From NCBI GenBank assembly GCA_963989245.1, contig OZ022344.1:67215563-67279562 (forward strand): a stretch of 64,000 bases of DNA. The letters run 5' to 3'. The DNA is from Nansenia antarctica. Lineage: Eukaryota; Chordata; Actinopteri; Argentiniformes; Microstomatidae. This document shows, piece by piece, positions 22,238 through 32,213 of the stretch (the first letter of the stretch is position 1; the number at the start of each line of letters is the position of its first letter). The notes beneath the pieces are model-generated. The model saw only the letters and a program-made list of their open reading frames with translations, was not told the DNA's origin and did no database searches. The translations under genes and the position numbers were made by a program.

Positions 22238-23575
22238 CCTCTGTGCCTGAGGCTGGTAGTTCAGGTCTGAGGGGTCGTCTTGGAATGGAGGCTCCTCTTC
22301 GCCCAATAGAATATCTTCGTCATCATCGTCATCATCATCCTCCTCCTCCTCCTCTTCCTCCTCCTTCTTCTCACTGTGAATGAGAGAGGAGTGTTACAAC
22401 AGTGCAGGGGACATCCCTCTCTCTCTTACTCAGTCACACACACACGCGCACGAACGCACGTACACACACACGCACATGTATATATATATACTCACATTCC
22501 CGCTGTCTTCTTCCCAAGGACCTTAGCTTCAACCTCAACTGGTAAAACAGAACAATTTAAATGATTCATTAATACCAATAAATGGCCAACAATTACTATT
22601 GGGCTTCTGTTGGATGACCAAGTGCCCCACTATGGTTGAGGTTAACCCCTCTGTAGTCTGCCAAAAAATGGAAGTGTACAATCAGAATCTGATCAGAATC
22701 AGAACTTTTAGTACATCACTTCAATTTTAAAGTAATATCGCTTTTGTTACATCTCACTGTACAAGCACACAAGAGTAAAATTCTTCGGCTTTGGTTCCTC
22801 AACATCGGCATTGCAGCATTCAGATACAAGATCACAATAACTAAATAGTAAATAAGTAAAATAAGTAATCCTACAGTAATAAACGAATAAAGTGATGGTT
22901 TTACAGTGGCTTCAATAATGCCAAAAATTCCTGTGCAAAGGACAATGATATGAAATGCAATCTAATACAGAACCGTAGTTACAAGTAATCCAGTAGAGTG
23001 CAAGTAGTTATAATAATGTAATAATGTTAATTTTTGTAGTGTGGGTGGGGATGGTTTGGGGGTGGAGGCCTTTGGTTTTCTTCCAGTGCGTTTCTCCAGG
23101 AGCCTGATTGCAACACACCCCCTGTACTACTATGTTACCATTGGTAGTGATGAAGTGTGTTGTGACCGTTTACAATCTTTGATCTTGTAAATAATAGTGA
23201 TGTGTATGGATTTCGTAATCAGGACACCCTTGCGAGCACCACCACCCCCCCTACAAGGTGAGAGTTTTGTAGGTCTCGGTAGGCGCTGTATAGCTGCAAT
23301 GAATGAATAAAACAGTCCCTCTCAAGGCGGTGGTGCTCACCAGTTGGAGCGTCTGTGCCGGGCTCACTCTTGCACACGGGCTTGGCTGAGCCCCTGGCCG
23401 CGCGGGTGGGAGGGGCCTTGGCACGGGGCTGCGTCTGGGCCCGCCGTGAACGAGGGGCTAGAGGAGGGACAAGGAGGAACACCGTCACACACACACACAC
23501 ACACAAACAAACATAGGAATGCACACACAAACGAACACAGGAATGCACACACACACACACGCACAGGCACAAGCA

Positions 23576-23613
<38 letters not shown>

Positions 23614-24921
23614 GGCACACGCACAGGACAGGCACACGCACAGGCACAAGCCCAAACACACACACACACAGGCACAAGGACACACACACACACACACACA
23701 CACGAACGAAGACATGCACGAACACACACACACTGAACTTGTCGAGCTATGTTGTGTGTGATGTATTTTGTGATATGACCCCACTGAGCAGCATTATGCC
23801 AGTGAGTGCAGTGAGGGTGGGTCACCTTGAGCATCAGACGGCTTCTTAGAGTCCTGTGAGCTGCAGAGAGAGGGATGGGCAGAGGAGAGGGAGGGTGTGT
23901 GTAATATTAGCTGACTTTATCTTTTGTAAACAGATGTCAAATCCTCACTCAACATTATAAGTGCAACTGCGGCACTTAGTTATAGCCATGGGCTGCAGGT
24001 CACAATGTGTCACCGCAGACTGAGAGGGAGGGGAGGACAGGTGAGAGGGAGGGAGGGGAGGACAGGTGAGAGGGAGGGAGGGGAGGACAGGTGAGAGGGA
24101 GGGAGGGGAGGACAGGTGAAGGTACCCCTCCCTCTCTCCCTTCCAGAGCTGCGCTAGAAGGCGTACATTTCACACCATACCTGAGACTGCTCGAACTAGC
24201 AGCCGGTTTGTTGTAACGACAACTGTCTGTATGAATCATGTAGCTATGGGACATTTGACATGCCATTTATTTTTATTTTTTTGAGAATGGCAAGCACGCA
24301 TCCATCAATCAATGTTCTGTCATTGTCGAGAGCTACTACTGCAGATATATGTCAATTTTGGTTAATTAAGACATCTTAAGACATCTCAAGACAAGGTGAT
24401 GGCTGGGTATGTGTCTGCCGGCTTCCTAAAACTGCATGTAAACACACAAGCTTGCAATACGATACGTACTCTGGAGCTTTGTCATCCACATCCACGTCCT
24501 CTCCTCCGGTGTTCCCGGTCGCAGCAGCGGGGGTCGAGGCGGTCTTCCTGCGCCGGGGACAGGCGGCTTTCCTCCGGCGGCTGGCCGCCCCCGTGTCCCC
24601 CGGGCTGGACTCCTCTCCGTCTGTGTCGCTCTCCTTGTCGCTCTGCAGCCAGGCCGGCACCGTGCGTCTGGACCGGTCCCGGAGCACCCTGCCCCCGGTG
24701 TTCGGTGTTTGTCCCGGAGTCGCACCGTTCGTGTCCGGCGGGGAGAGTGAAGACACCCCGGCCTTCTGGCGACCGGCTCCCCGCTCCCTCAGCGCCCTGC
24801 GCGGGGCGCCCGCTGCACTCGGAGCCGGGGATCGCACTGAGGCCTTGTCATCCTCGGGCTCGTCCCCTGTCTTGTTCCCAGCGGGTCGGTCGCTCTCCGG
24901 CTCCATAACCGCGTGGGACAC
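15142..24921 (-). CDS. zfp91: ZFP91 zinc-finger E3 ubiquitin ligase, whole gene (11 exons)
   Basis: Exons in transcript order: 24470-24921, 23826-23860, 23341-23457, 22496-22538, 22239-22373, 21919-22092, 19831-19881, 19439-19517, 18848-18962, 16732-16831, 15142-16231. They total 2391 bases with frame kept at every junction, giving 796 residues. The order is a basic/Ser-rich N-terminus, a conserved CKSEPGTD segment, an acidic run of Glu/Asp, a Lys/Glu-rich region (KPRRRP ... AEPPRK), a nuclear-type RGRRRKDDK motif, then five C2H2-type fingers. Finger 4, CEICGFTCRQKASLNWHMKK, is the one known in mammals as the thalidomide-analogue degron. ZFP91 is known as a nuclear atypical E3 that ubiquitinates NIK in non-canonical NF-kB signalling. 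The C-terminus is a long Gln/Val/Ser-rich tail quite unlike the mammalian one. The exon 11 acceptor has a weak pyrimidine tract. An in-frame ATG at 24906 is the alternative start. Confidence 0.92.
16424..16492. repeat. (GT)n microsatellite, zfp91 intron 10
   Basis: About 33 GT units. Confidence 0.95.
16533..16629. mobile_element. Palindromic MITE, family M, copy 8
   Basis: Truncated left arm (CCGGCTCACTGTAATGCATGG) and complete inner right arm (TTACAATGAGCCCGTCCTCC). Confidence 0.65.
16732..16831 (-). CDS. zfp91: zfp91 exon 10 (finger 3)
   Basis: Encodes DQRDYICEFCARAFKSSHNL then AVHRMIHTGEKPLQ. Donor CTGCA|GTAAGT. Confidence 0.93.
16855..17035. repeat. (CA)n microsatellite, zfp91 intron 9
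   Basis: CA runs broken by CACGACCACA variants. GT runs at 17080-17200 follow. Confidence 0.9.
17890..18290. repeat. GT and CA microsatellites facing each other around a unique core
   Basis: A GT tract (17900-17970), a unique core (17975-18060) and a CA tract (18061-18280). Flanks GAGGAGTCATTAGAGCTGTG (17885) and CACAGCTCTAATGACTCCTC (18287) are inverted copies, so the whole block is a large inverted repeat. Confidence 0.75.
18714..18857. repeat. (GT)n microsatellite next to zfp91 exon 9
   Basis: GT runs with GTGGTGTTTGTGTG variants right at the donor side of exon 9. Confidence 0.9.
18848..18962 (-). CDS. zfp91: zfp91 exon 9 (end of finger 1, finger 2)
   Basis: Encodes HHIKYQHLLKKKYVCPHPSC then GRLFRLQKQLLRHAKHHT. 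Essentially identical to the mammalian protein. Confidence 0.93.
19439..19517 (-). CDS. zfp91: zfp91 exon 8 (first half of finger 1)
   Basis: Encodes KKPPVQYVRCEIEGCGTVLA then HPRYLQ. Phase 0 donor CAG|GTATGT. Confidence 0.92.
19831..19881 (-). CDS. zfp91: zfp91 exon 7
   Basis: Encodes KRGRRRKDDKTPRLPKRR, nearly identical to the mammalian basic motif. Acceptor CTCTCAG. Confidence 0.9.
19885..20085. repeat. (GA)n with AGAGAAACAG units, zfp91 intron 6
   Basis: On the minus strand this is a long CT tract directly before the exon 7 acceptor. Confidence 0.9.
20108..20237. mobile_element. Palindromic MITE, family M, copy 9
   Basis: Diverged copy: GGAGGCCGACTCATTGTGATG and GTATTACAATGACCCCGCCC. 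Confidence 0.6.
20560..20703 (+). mobile_element. Retroelement 3' tail with (TCTAA)n end
   Basis: GGTACTTGTACTCTGCAATG followed by ACAATTAAGTTGAA and a TCTAATCTAATC terminal repeat, the layout of teleost LINE 3' ends. A similar tail ending in (CATT)n is at 32860-32958. Confidence 0.5.
20906..21605 (-). mobile_element. hAT transposon remnant with BED-finger exon
   Basis: A 700-base element with terminal inverted repeats TAGGGCTGCC ... GGCAGCCCTA and an 8-base target-site duplication GTTGAAGG (20898-20905 and 21606-21613). This is the hAT signature. Subterminal GTCGACTAATCG motifs repeat at both ends. It carries only the first coding part of a transposase (21188-21376, minus). It sits in zfp91 intron 6. 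Confidence 0.92.
21188..21376 (-). pseudogene. BED zinc-finger fragment of a hAT transposase
   Basis: 62 residues starting MSSRPRTSKVWEHF, with CKAELAYHGSTSMMREHLKR of the ZBED/hAT DNA-binding domain. The first zinc-binding Cys of the usual CxxC is replaced (KYTVC), so the finger is probably broken. The rest of the transposase is absent. Confidence 0.8.
21919..22092 (-). CDS. zfp91: zfp91 exon 6 (Lys/Glu-rich)
   Basis: Encodes RDAPKPRRRPPPRQKEKKER ... FGEAAEPPRK. Donor AGAAA|GTGAGT. The hAT insertion at 20906-21605 lies in the following intron. Confidence 0.88.
22190..22236. repeat. (CA)n microsatellite at the zfp91 exon 5 donor
   Basis: About 20 CA units beginning 3 bases from the donor site. 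Confidence 0.95.
22239..22373 (-). CDS. zfp91: zfp91 exon 5 (acidic)
   Basis: Encodes a Glu run then a Asp run, then DILLGEEEPPFQDDPSDLNY, matching the mammalian acidic segment ahead of the PFKDDP motif. Confidence 0.88.
22496..22538 (-). CDS. zfp91: zfp91 exon 4
   Basis: 43-base exon encoding VEVEAKVLGKKTAG. It is needed to bring exon 5 into the acidic reading frame. Donor GTGAGT. Confidence 0.7.
22680..23170. mobile_element. Retroelement-like dispersed repeat, zfp91 intron 3
   Basis: Opens with CAGAATCTGATCAGAATCAG and carries CTGTACAAGCACACAAGAG. A related CAGAATCAGAATCAGAATCA start is at 36208. No open frame. Confidence 0.45.
23341..23457 (-). CDS. zfp91: zfp91 exon 3
   Basis: Encodes APRSRRAQTQ ... 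KPVCKSEPGTDAPT. The CKSEPxTD motif is conserved with mammals. Acceptor CCCTCCTCTAG, donor ACTG|GTGAGC. Confidence 0.85.
23480..23735. repeat. (CA)n compound microsatellite, zfp91 intron 2
   Basis: CA runs with CACAGGCACAAG and CACACAAACGAACAC variants. Confidence 0.9.
23826..23860 (-). CDS. zfp91: zfp91 exon 2
   Basis: 35-base microexon encoding DSQDSKKPSDAQ. Acceptor CTCTCTGCAG, donor AAG|GTGAC. Confidence 0.65.
24021..24119. repeat. 25-bp minisatellite, about 4 units
   Basis: Unit GAGAGGGAGGGAGGGGAGGA plus CAGGT. The first unit is shorter by 4 bases. It lies in zfp91 intron 1. Confidence 0.9.
24470..24921 (-). CDS. zfp91: zfp91 exon 1
   Basis: Starts MSHAVMEPESDRPAG. It is Ser/Arg-rich, with RRRKAACPRRRK matching the mammalian RRRKAEYPRRRR element. 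It ends GA| with donor GTACGT, phase 2. The second Met (24906) may be the true start. Confidence 0.85.
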
Positions 24922-26027
24922 GGTCTTCTTGCACTCAGGTCCCGGAGCGACTTAATTCGTTTTTACTCGCAACGGGAGGAACAATTTGATATCAAATAGA
25001 TCAAAACGCAAAACTGATTGCTACTAAAGGCCGTAATCCAACAGTGTGACATATTTCACGGAAAGCGTTGCCCTCGCCGCAAATAATAAGACATAAATGT
25101 ATTTATCAATAATTGAAAACTTTCTTAATTCTTACTATAAATAAGAAACCGATATCCATTTTTAAAGAACCAGACACTATTTTTGCGTTCTTAAAGCGAT
25201 AGCAAACCTAGTTTTTCACGCGGTCCTGTAAGAGAGACCATTGGTGCGCTTTGTTGCGTCTCCTTTAAGCCCAAATACACCCAAGGTTGAATTCACGAGC
25301 CACACATTTGCACAGCAGTTGCAGAGATTGCAGAGTTGTTGTCATCTGGACGTGTGTATTCGAGTCTCATTGGACGAGTCGGTTCATCCGGAGTGTTTCC
25401 AGATCAGTGGAATTACGCAGGATCTCTGTGTAAGCTGGCCGCGCGTTGCGACGGAGCTCCTAACCATGGGAAATGTAGTACGCGGGTAATTGTAATTAAG
25501 CTGATTTGTTCTCGATATTACCTTTTTTCTTCCTCTTTTTTTTGCGTGCAACGAAATTAGCTTAAGCATAATGAATTGTCTATAGTTGTTGATGTTTTAT
25601 ATAAGTGTACATTTGGAAGATTTGAAGATTTGACATTCGTTTTGCGTGTCTTATACAGTTATTTGCCACCAGAAGGCAGTGTTGTGGTGTGTTTTTTAGG
25701 GGGACAAAAGACACATTTACAATGTAAAGAAAGACCGTTTTACACTAAATGACTGGAGGTATAACAATTCAAGTCACAGAGAAAATGTATCAACATCATC
25801 ATCATCATATTATTATTATTATTATAATTTATGCACAGACCATACATTACATACATGTGTGTATGGGTTTGCAATTTGATGACAATTTCAGGGTATCAGT
25901 ATATTGGTTCATAGAACATTTACAATTATCATATAATTATGTAAAATAATTGAGCTAAAATGAAAACACATATACAAGTGTCGTCCCTACTAATCCCAGA
26001 GAGTTGTGAGAATTCCCCCATATATCT

Positions 26028-26033
<6 letters not shown>
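24922..26033. other. zfp91 5' flank, no gene seen
   Basis: Upstream region of zfp91 (its promoter lies here or overlaps exon 1, which is GC-rich). Short frames at 25241-25489 lack family or splice support. ATT repeats at 25796-25830. Confidence 0.45.

Positions 26034-26082
<49 letters not shown>
26034..26082. repeat. (TA)n microsatellite
   Basis: About 24 TA units at the left edge of the Tc1 palindrome. The matching tract is at 26624-26720. Confidence 0.95.
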
Positions 26083-26087
<5 letters not shown>

Positions 26088-26623
26088 TACAGGCCAAAAG
26101 TTTGGACACACCAATGTGTTTCCTTTATTTTCATGACTATTTACATTGTAGATTCTCACTGAAGGCATCAAAACTATGAATGAACACATGTGGAATGATG
26201 TACTTAACAAAAAAGTGTGAAATAACTCTAAATATGTCTTGTATTTTAGATTCCTCAAAGTTGCCACCCTTTGCTTTGTTGTTGTTAATAAAATAAAAAA
26301 TGTTTGTTGTTAATAAAATATATAATAATATTAAATATATATATATATATATAATAACATATTATTATTAACAAATATTATATTAAATATTATTATTATA
26401 TATTTTATTAACAACAAAAAAGCAAAGGGTGGCTACTTTGAGGAATCTAAAATATAAGACATATTTAGAGTTATTTCACACTTTATTGTTAAATACATAA
26501 TTCCTATGTGTTCATTCATAGTTTTGATGCCTTCAGTGAGAATCTACAATGTACCAAATAGTCATGAAAATAAAGGAAACGCATTGAATGAGAAGGTGTG
26601 TCCAAACTTTTGGCCTGTACTGT
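26083..26623. mobile_element. Tc1/mariner-derived palindromic remnant
   Basis: The ends TACAGTACAGGCCAAAAGTT and AACTTTTGGCCTGTACTGTA are perfect inverted repeats. Arms of about 190-220 bases (26083-26280 and 26405-26623) share GATTCTCACTGAAGGCATCA and its complement. This is the well-known end of a fish Tc1 family. The transposase gene is deleted and the centre is AT-rich. Confidence 0.88.
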
Positions 26624-26652
26624 ATATATATATATTCCTCAAAGAATACAGT

Positions 26653-26720
<68 letters not shown>
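26624..26720. repeat. (TA)n microsatellite, right of the Tc1 remnant
   Basis: TA runs interrupted once by a unique 25-base piece (TTCCTCAAAGAATACAG). Tc1 elements target TA, so insertion in a TA tract fits. Confidence 0.9.
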
Positions 26721-26722
<2 letters not shown>

Positions 26723-26878
26723 AACTTCCAGAAGAAACTTTGGGCTTGCAGGGTCTTATTTTGGTAGTGGAAAAGGTTTAAAGATGTTTCGATTGACAGA
26801 TTTGCTGGATAGTTGAAAGAAAGTGACAGTCTTACTCTGGTAGTGGATAAAGTTATAGATTATTTGGTCGCGAGGGTG

Positions 26879-26909
<31 letters not shown>

Positions 26910-26934
26910 CCAAATAAAGCATGCAGAGCAACAT

Positions 26935-27485
26935 TAGGACGATACCCACTAATTATAAAAATTCAAAAGAGAGAATTTCAATTTTATAATCACCTAAAAG
27001 AAAGTGACCCTGGCACGCTCCACAACTAAGCCCTTACCTACAGAGAGACTCTAGGGGAGATGTCTCCTCAGCCAGCTGGTTCTGGGCCACCAAACAGAAA
27101 CCCCATTAGACTAAACCAAATTATAAGAAAACAAAAAGAAAATTACCTAACACATTGGAAAGAATCAACCAAAAACCAGAGCAAATTGGAATACTATTAT
27201 GGCCCTAAACAGAGAATACACAGTGGCAGAATACCTGAGTACTGTGACCGATCCTAAACGAAGGAAATCCTTGACTATGTACAGACTCAGTGAGCACAGC
27301 CTCGCCATCGAGAGAGGCCACCACAGGCAGACCTGGCTCCCAAGACAAGACAGACTGTGCACCTACTGCACACAAAATGAGGTGGAAACAGCTGCACTTT
27401 TTAGCTACCTGCCAACTGTACTAAGACATCAGAGGCACATACTTCCCACAGATTACAAACACCCAAAAAGATTAGGAAGACATGA
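26935..27485 (+). pseudogene. Broken C-terminal part of a LINE-type reverse transcriptase
   Basis: Two overlapping frames carry pieces of one protein: PIRLNQIIRKQKENYLTHWK (about 27101-27160) and then EYTVAEYLSTVTDPKRRKSL with LSEHSLAIERGHHRQTWLPR and a CTYC motif. The frame change and internal stop show it is dead. This RLCTYCxxNEVET-type segment is common in fish retroelement proteins. Confidence 0.6.
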
Positions 27486-28644
27486 CTAATGTCAAAAAAC
27501 AACAATGTGCAAACACAGCAGCAAGATTTGTGAGCTGTCGTAACAGTAAAAGGACGTCCAATGGAATATAACCACCATAAAGACTGTACGTATGTATCTG
27601 CACTATTTGCACCATGCTCATCTCTGTACATAATGTTCACACAGTTGTCATTTATTTGTATTTATATTCAAGCAATAACAATAACTTGTCAACAGAACAG
27701 ATGAATAATAGTCTAATCCCTCTGCCATACGGAAGGTGCATGAGGGGTCAATATCACTCTTGAATAGTGATAGTATTTTCAAAGAAGCTTCCATGACTTG
27801 TTGCTAAAAAAAACTTTGAATATAAAGTCCATAACTCTCTCCAATTAATAGTATTGAAAATGTTGTTCCAAAAACCAAAAACAAGGGGAGCTCTTCTAAT
27901 ATCACTTATCTGATTGCCCTTGCTATTGTTCCAAATAATGTGTGAGGTAAAAAAAAGTGTTTATAAAAATAAAGATAACATAAGAACATTTGTTTTGGGA
28001 AATTGGTAGTTTCCAAAAAAGTTTGATAGGGATTTTAAGTACCGGGTAATTACAACATAATATAAATATAAATGCTAGCCCTCCCATCTTGTAAAAGCTG
28101 TGGATAGTATTTAAGTAATTAAAGCCTCAGGCCTATGTCTTAATCTGAAGAAAAGACTGCATGCCATCCATGCAAACTCAGACGCTGGCACCTGGAGTTC
28201 ACACGTGTTGAATGAAGTCCAGTGGGTGCAAGTAAAGATGATGGGTGTTATGCAGTCCCCTGTCAGTCCACTAGGGGACAGTGCTGGCTGTCATTTCCAT
28301 AACTGAGCAGCCTGTTTAAGACACCTGTATGACAGCAGGACATGCACCTCCCCGGTGAGAGATGTTAGTGTGTGCATGTTACCTGCCTCTAGGGAGAGTG
28401 CCTCAACTACAATCAAATATATAATATATGTATAATACATATTATATAGTTAATAATACGTCATATTTCATAATATTTCATATTCCATAATAGGAAATAA
28501 CATGAAAAGGGATGAAATCACAGTGTTTTATGAGGGCATGGAGAGGGGAGGAGCTCCACTGTGTCTGAAGGATATGAAATTCATGTGATTTAATGGATTG
28601 ATTGAAGTCATGTTTCTCAGCTTTGTTTCTGACTGACCAAGCCT

Positions 28645-28648
28645 GTAC

Positions 28649-28683
<35 letters not shown>

Positions 28684-28833
28684 TACGATAGATAGATATG
28701 TCAGACAGACAGATTGATAGATATGACTGACTGACGGACAGACAGACAGACAGACAGATAGATATGACAGGCAGACAGACAGAAAGACAGATAGATAGAT
28801 AGATATGACAGACAGACAGACAGACAGACAGAC

Positions 28834-28879
<46 letters not shown>

Positions 28880-28880
28880 C
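28645..28880. repeat. Compound (GACA)n/(GATA)n microsatellite
   Basis: Alternating GACAGACA and GATAGATA blocks, separated by GATATGAC. It is the counterpart of 30812-30910 in the second duplication copy. Confidence 0.95.
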
Positions 28881-28960
28881 AAGTATATTAAAAATGTTGA
28901 GGCTGAAAATATGGAGAAAGATCTAGTGGTTCTGTATACATGACGTGTGATGGCTCCACT

Positions 28961-29032
28961 CAGGGGAGGCGGGTGCCTCCATGCATTACAATGACCCCGT
29001 CCTCCGATTTCTACCTCCACCAGCCTCCCCTG
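28961..29032. mobile_element. Palindromic MITE, family M, copy 10 (truncated)
   Basis: CAGGGGAGGCGGGTG joined directly to a complete right arm CATTACAATGACCCCGTCCT ... CACCAGCCTCCCCTG. It is present in only one of the two duplication copies. Confidence 0.7.
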
Positions 29033-29599
29033 CCACCACTGTGTTACTGTGTAAGTTACCCCGAAGGCAAATATTCACATTCTCCCCATGGGCAATCAAG
29101 TCATGTTCTTCTCATCTATTATTTATTCTATTCTACTGTATTCTTCAGAGAAAGACGACAATAAAGACGGACTGCTGAGTGATTCCAATAGAATGAAGGT
29201 ACAGTATGATGGCGCCGGCACTTCCAAAAGTGTTCTTCTTAGTGATTAACACCTTGTGCCCATCCCTGTGACGCGTGCTCCCGCCCCCATTGGCAGACAA
29301 CAACACAACAACAATAGATCGCACAGCATCACTGCAGAGCTATGCACCAAGACACTGTGACTCAAAGCATGTCAAAGGTCATGTTGCTAAATCTGGGATA
29401 ACAATTTTGCCTTTTCAACGTCACATTGCATAACGTTGCCTCCCTCTGTGACATCACAGACGCCCAGCAGGAGGGTGGGGCACCACGAGGAACAGGATAT
29501 CTCCCTCAGAAAGCTGGTTAGTCTGAAGTACAGTAGGGCTGGGCTGGGCCTATTGTGTGACCGTCTACACACCTAATCCCTGATTGTGTGGAGAATGCA

Positions 29600-30828
29600 G
29601 AAGCCAGCCCACTAATGAGCAACGACAATAACCTGTGAAAAGAACAGATGGATAATAGTCTAATCCTCTGCAGTGCGAAAGGCACGTGAGGGGTCAATAT
29701 CACTCTTACATTTAAAATCAGTTTTTTTCTCTGGTCAGGTGACATATTATATGAAGTATTTTCAAATAAACGTCCCTGAATTGTTACTAAAAAAGCATTG
29801 AATATAAAATCTATACCTTTCTCCATTGAATAGCATTGAAAGTAAATGTTGTTCCAAAAACCGCCAGGAAGTCTGTAAGTCTTCTAATATCCCTTATCTG
29901 ATTGCTCTTGCTGGAGACAGATTGATGTTCAGTAAATGAGGCAACAGTGTTCAAGGATAATAATAATAATAATGATATTAATAATAGTAATAATAATAAT
30001 AAGAAGAATAAGAATAAGAATAAGAATACAGGATAACAAATTCCACAAGGAATGTGTATCACCATCACGAAGCTGACTGAATGGAATAATGCCATTATTA
30101 AAAAAAGAAAAAGAAAAGAAAAGAAAACTTAGTAGTACTTAGAAAAATAGTAGGCTATATTTGTATTTGATATTCCTGTTCCAAATAAAGCATGTGTCAG
30201 GTAAAACGTGTTTATAAAAACAGAGACCAACTTAATAACATTTATTTATATTTGGAAAATGGCACATTTAGAAGGATGTTCTGTACATTGTAATTACAAG
30301 ATGATAGAAATATAAATGCTAGCCCTCCCATCTTGTAAAAGCTGTGGATAGTATTTAAGTGTTCTTGAAAGCCTCAGGCCTATGTCTTAATCTGAAGAAA
30401 AGACTGCATGCCATCCATGCAAACTCAGACGCTGGCACCTGGAGTTCACACGTGTTGAATAAAGTCCAGTGGATGCAAGTAAAGATGATGGGTGTTATGC
30501 AGTCCCCTGTCAATCCACTGGGGGGCAGTGCTGGCTGTCATTTCCATAACTGAGCAGCCTGTTTAAGACACCTGTATGACAGCAGGACATGCACCTCCCC
30601 GGTGAGAGATGTTAGTGTGTGCATGTTACCTGCCTCTAGGGAGAGTGCCACAACTACAATCAAATATATAATATATGTATAATACATATGATATATTTCA
30701 GAATATTTCATATTTCATAATATATAATATGAAATAATAAGAAATGAACAATGGATGGAATCAAAGTGCTTTAAGAGGGAATGGAAAGGAGAGGTGCTGC
30801 ACTGTGTCTGAATGATAGATAGATAGAT

Positions 30829-30861
<33 letters not shown>

Positions 30862-31345
30862 TAGATAGATAGATAGATAGACAGATAGATAGACAGATAG
30901 ATAGATAGAAAGAAGAACTGCTGAGTGATTCCATTAGAATGAAGTAAAGATGGCGCCAGCAAAAAGTGTTTTTCTTAGTGAGTAACACCGTGTGCCCATC
31001 CCCGTGACGCGTGCTCCCGCCCCTAGGCCACTGGCAGGCACGCAACAATAGATCACACTCCATCACTGCAGAGCAATGCACGAAGACACACTGTGTGACT
31101 TGTGAAGCACTTGAAGCATGTCAAAGTTCATGTTGCTAAATTTGGGATTTAAGATTCTTGCCTTTTCAACGTCACATTGCATAACGTTACCTCCCTCTGT
31201 GACATCACAGACGTCCAGCAGGAGGGAGAGGCACAACGAGGAACAGGATATCTCCCTCAGAAAGCTGGTTAGTCTGAAGTACAGTAGGGCTGATATGGGC
31301 CCTATTGTGTGACCGTCTGCACACCTAATCCCTGATTGTGTGGAG
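29600..31345. repeat. Tandem segmental duplication, copy 2
   Basis: Counterpart of 27700-29595. It lacks the MITE and has an additional AAT/AAGAAT microsatellite (29956-30026). Confidence 0.85.
30812..30910. repeat. (GATA)n microsatellite
   Basis: GATAGATA blocks with GAGAGA and GACAGATA interruptions. Confidence 0.95.
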
Positions 31346-31504
31346 GGTAATAGAGAGATAAAGAGAGGCATTCAAACCTCAGAGGTCACATGTTGTTGGT
31401 GTCACGCAGGCAGCAAGAGCATCCAGTCTTCCTCTTCTCACCCTCTGACTCACCCGTTCACTCTCTCTGCCTATTCCCCCCCTCTCTCTGCCTGGACTGC
31501 CTTT

Positions 31505-31778
31505 CTCTTCCTAACCCTTTATCTCTCTCTCTCTCTCTCTTTCTATCATCTCTCTCTCTCTTCCTTCCTAACCCTTTCTCTCATCTCACTATCTCTCTAT
31601 CTCTCTATCTCTCTCTCTCTCTCTTTCTATCATCTCTCTCTCTCTTCCTAACCCTTTCTCTCATCTCACTATCTCTCTCTCTTCCAAACCCTTTCTCTCC
31701 ATCTCTCTCTCTCACGCACATTCTCTTTCTATCTCTCTCTCTCTCTTCCTAACCCTTTCTCTCTCTTCCTAACCCTTT

Positions 31779-31821
<43 letters not shown>

Positions 31822-31855
31822 TAACCCTTTCTCTCCACCTCTCTCTCTCTCTCTA
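31505..31855. repeat. (CT)n with TAACCCTTT spacer units
   Basis: CTCTCT runs broken at irregular distances by about seven copies of TTCCTAACCCTTTCTCTC. Long Ser/Leu frames here are artefacts. Confidence 0.9.
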
Positions 31856-32127
31856 TGTTCAGAGGCCTATCTGCTCCGTAACCAGCGCTGTGAGAACACG
31901 TGCAGAAGAGGACAATTACAACTGCTAAAGTGAAGAAAACAATACAGGGATGGAGGGATGGATGTTATTGATCAAACAAAGACAACAGCGACGCGTCTTT
32001 AGCAGGTCACATGTGTTGTTTCTGCTTGGAACCGGAGGTCACATGACGTCTATGTGAAGTGCGTCCAATCCAGCCATTCTATTTTTAAGCGAGCGGGGAT
32101 CTTTCACTGCTCCTTTGTTGTAAAAGA

Positions 32128-32213
32128 ATGCTATGTGACTTCATGCACATGCACCACCGAAGCCTGGTGATTGGCTCCCATGCGCTGATCATGCTCTGCC
32201 TGCATGTCCTCAG
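32128..32213 (+). CDS. Candidate signal-peptide first exon, unassigned
   Basis: An ATG-initiated frame MLCDFMHMHHRSLVIGSHAL then IMLCLHVLR runs to a good donor, CTCAG|GTATGT. The hydrophobic stretch with a preceding His/Arg could be a signal peptide, and a TATA-like TCTATTTTTAAG lies about 50 bases upstream. No downstream exon that continues it could be recognised, so it may be chance. I do not assign a function. Confidence 0.2.

Larger units (their letters stand above)
27700..29595. repeat. Tandem segmental duplication, copy 1
   Basis: Shares, in the same order with 29600-31345, GGTCAATATCACTCTT, CTAGCCCTCCCATCTTGTAA, GACGCTGGCACCTGGAGTTC, GTGACGCGTGCTCCCGCCCC, TTTTCAACGTCACATTGCAT and CACACCTAATCCCTGATTGT. 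It has about 570 extra bases (28580-29150) with microsatellites and a MITE. No convincing coding region. Confidence 0.85.

Noticed and set aside
27060..27489. A small host gene made of the two frames at 27060-27489
   Set aside because: The residues match a retroelement reverse-transcriptase end and the frame shifts between the parts.
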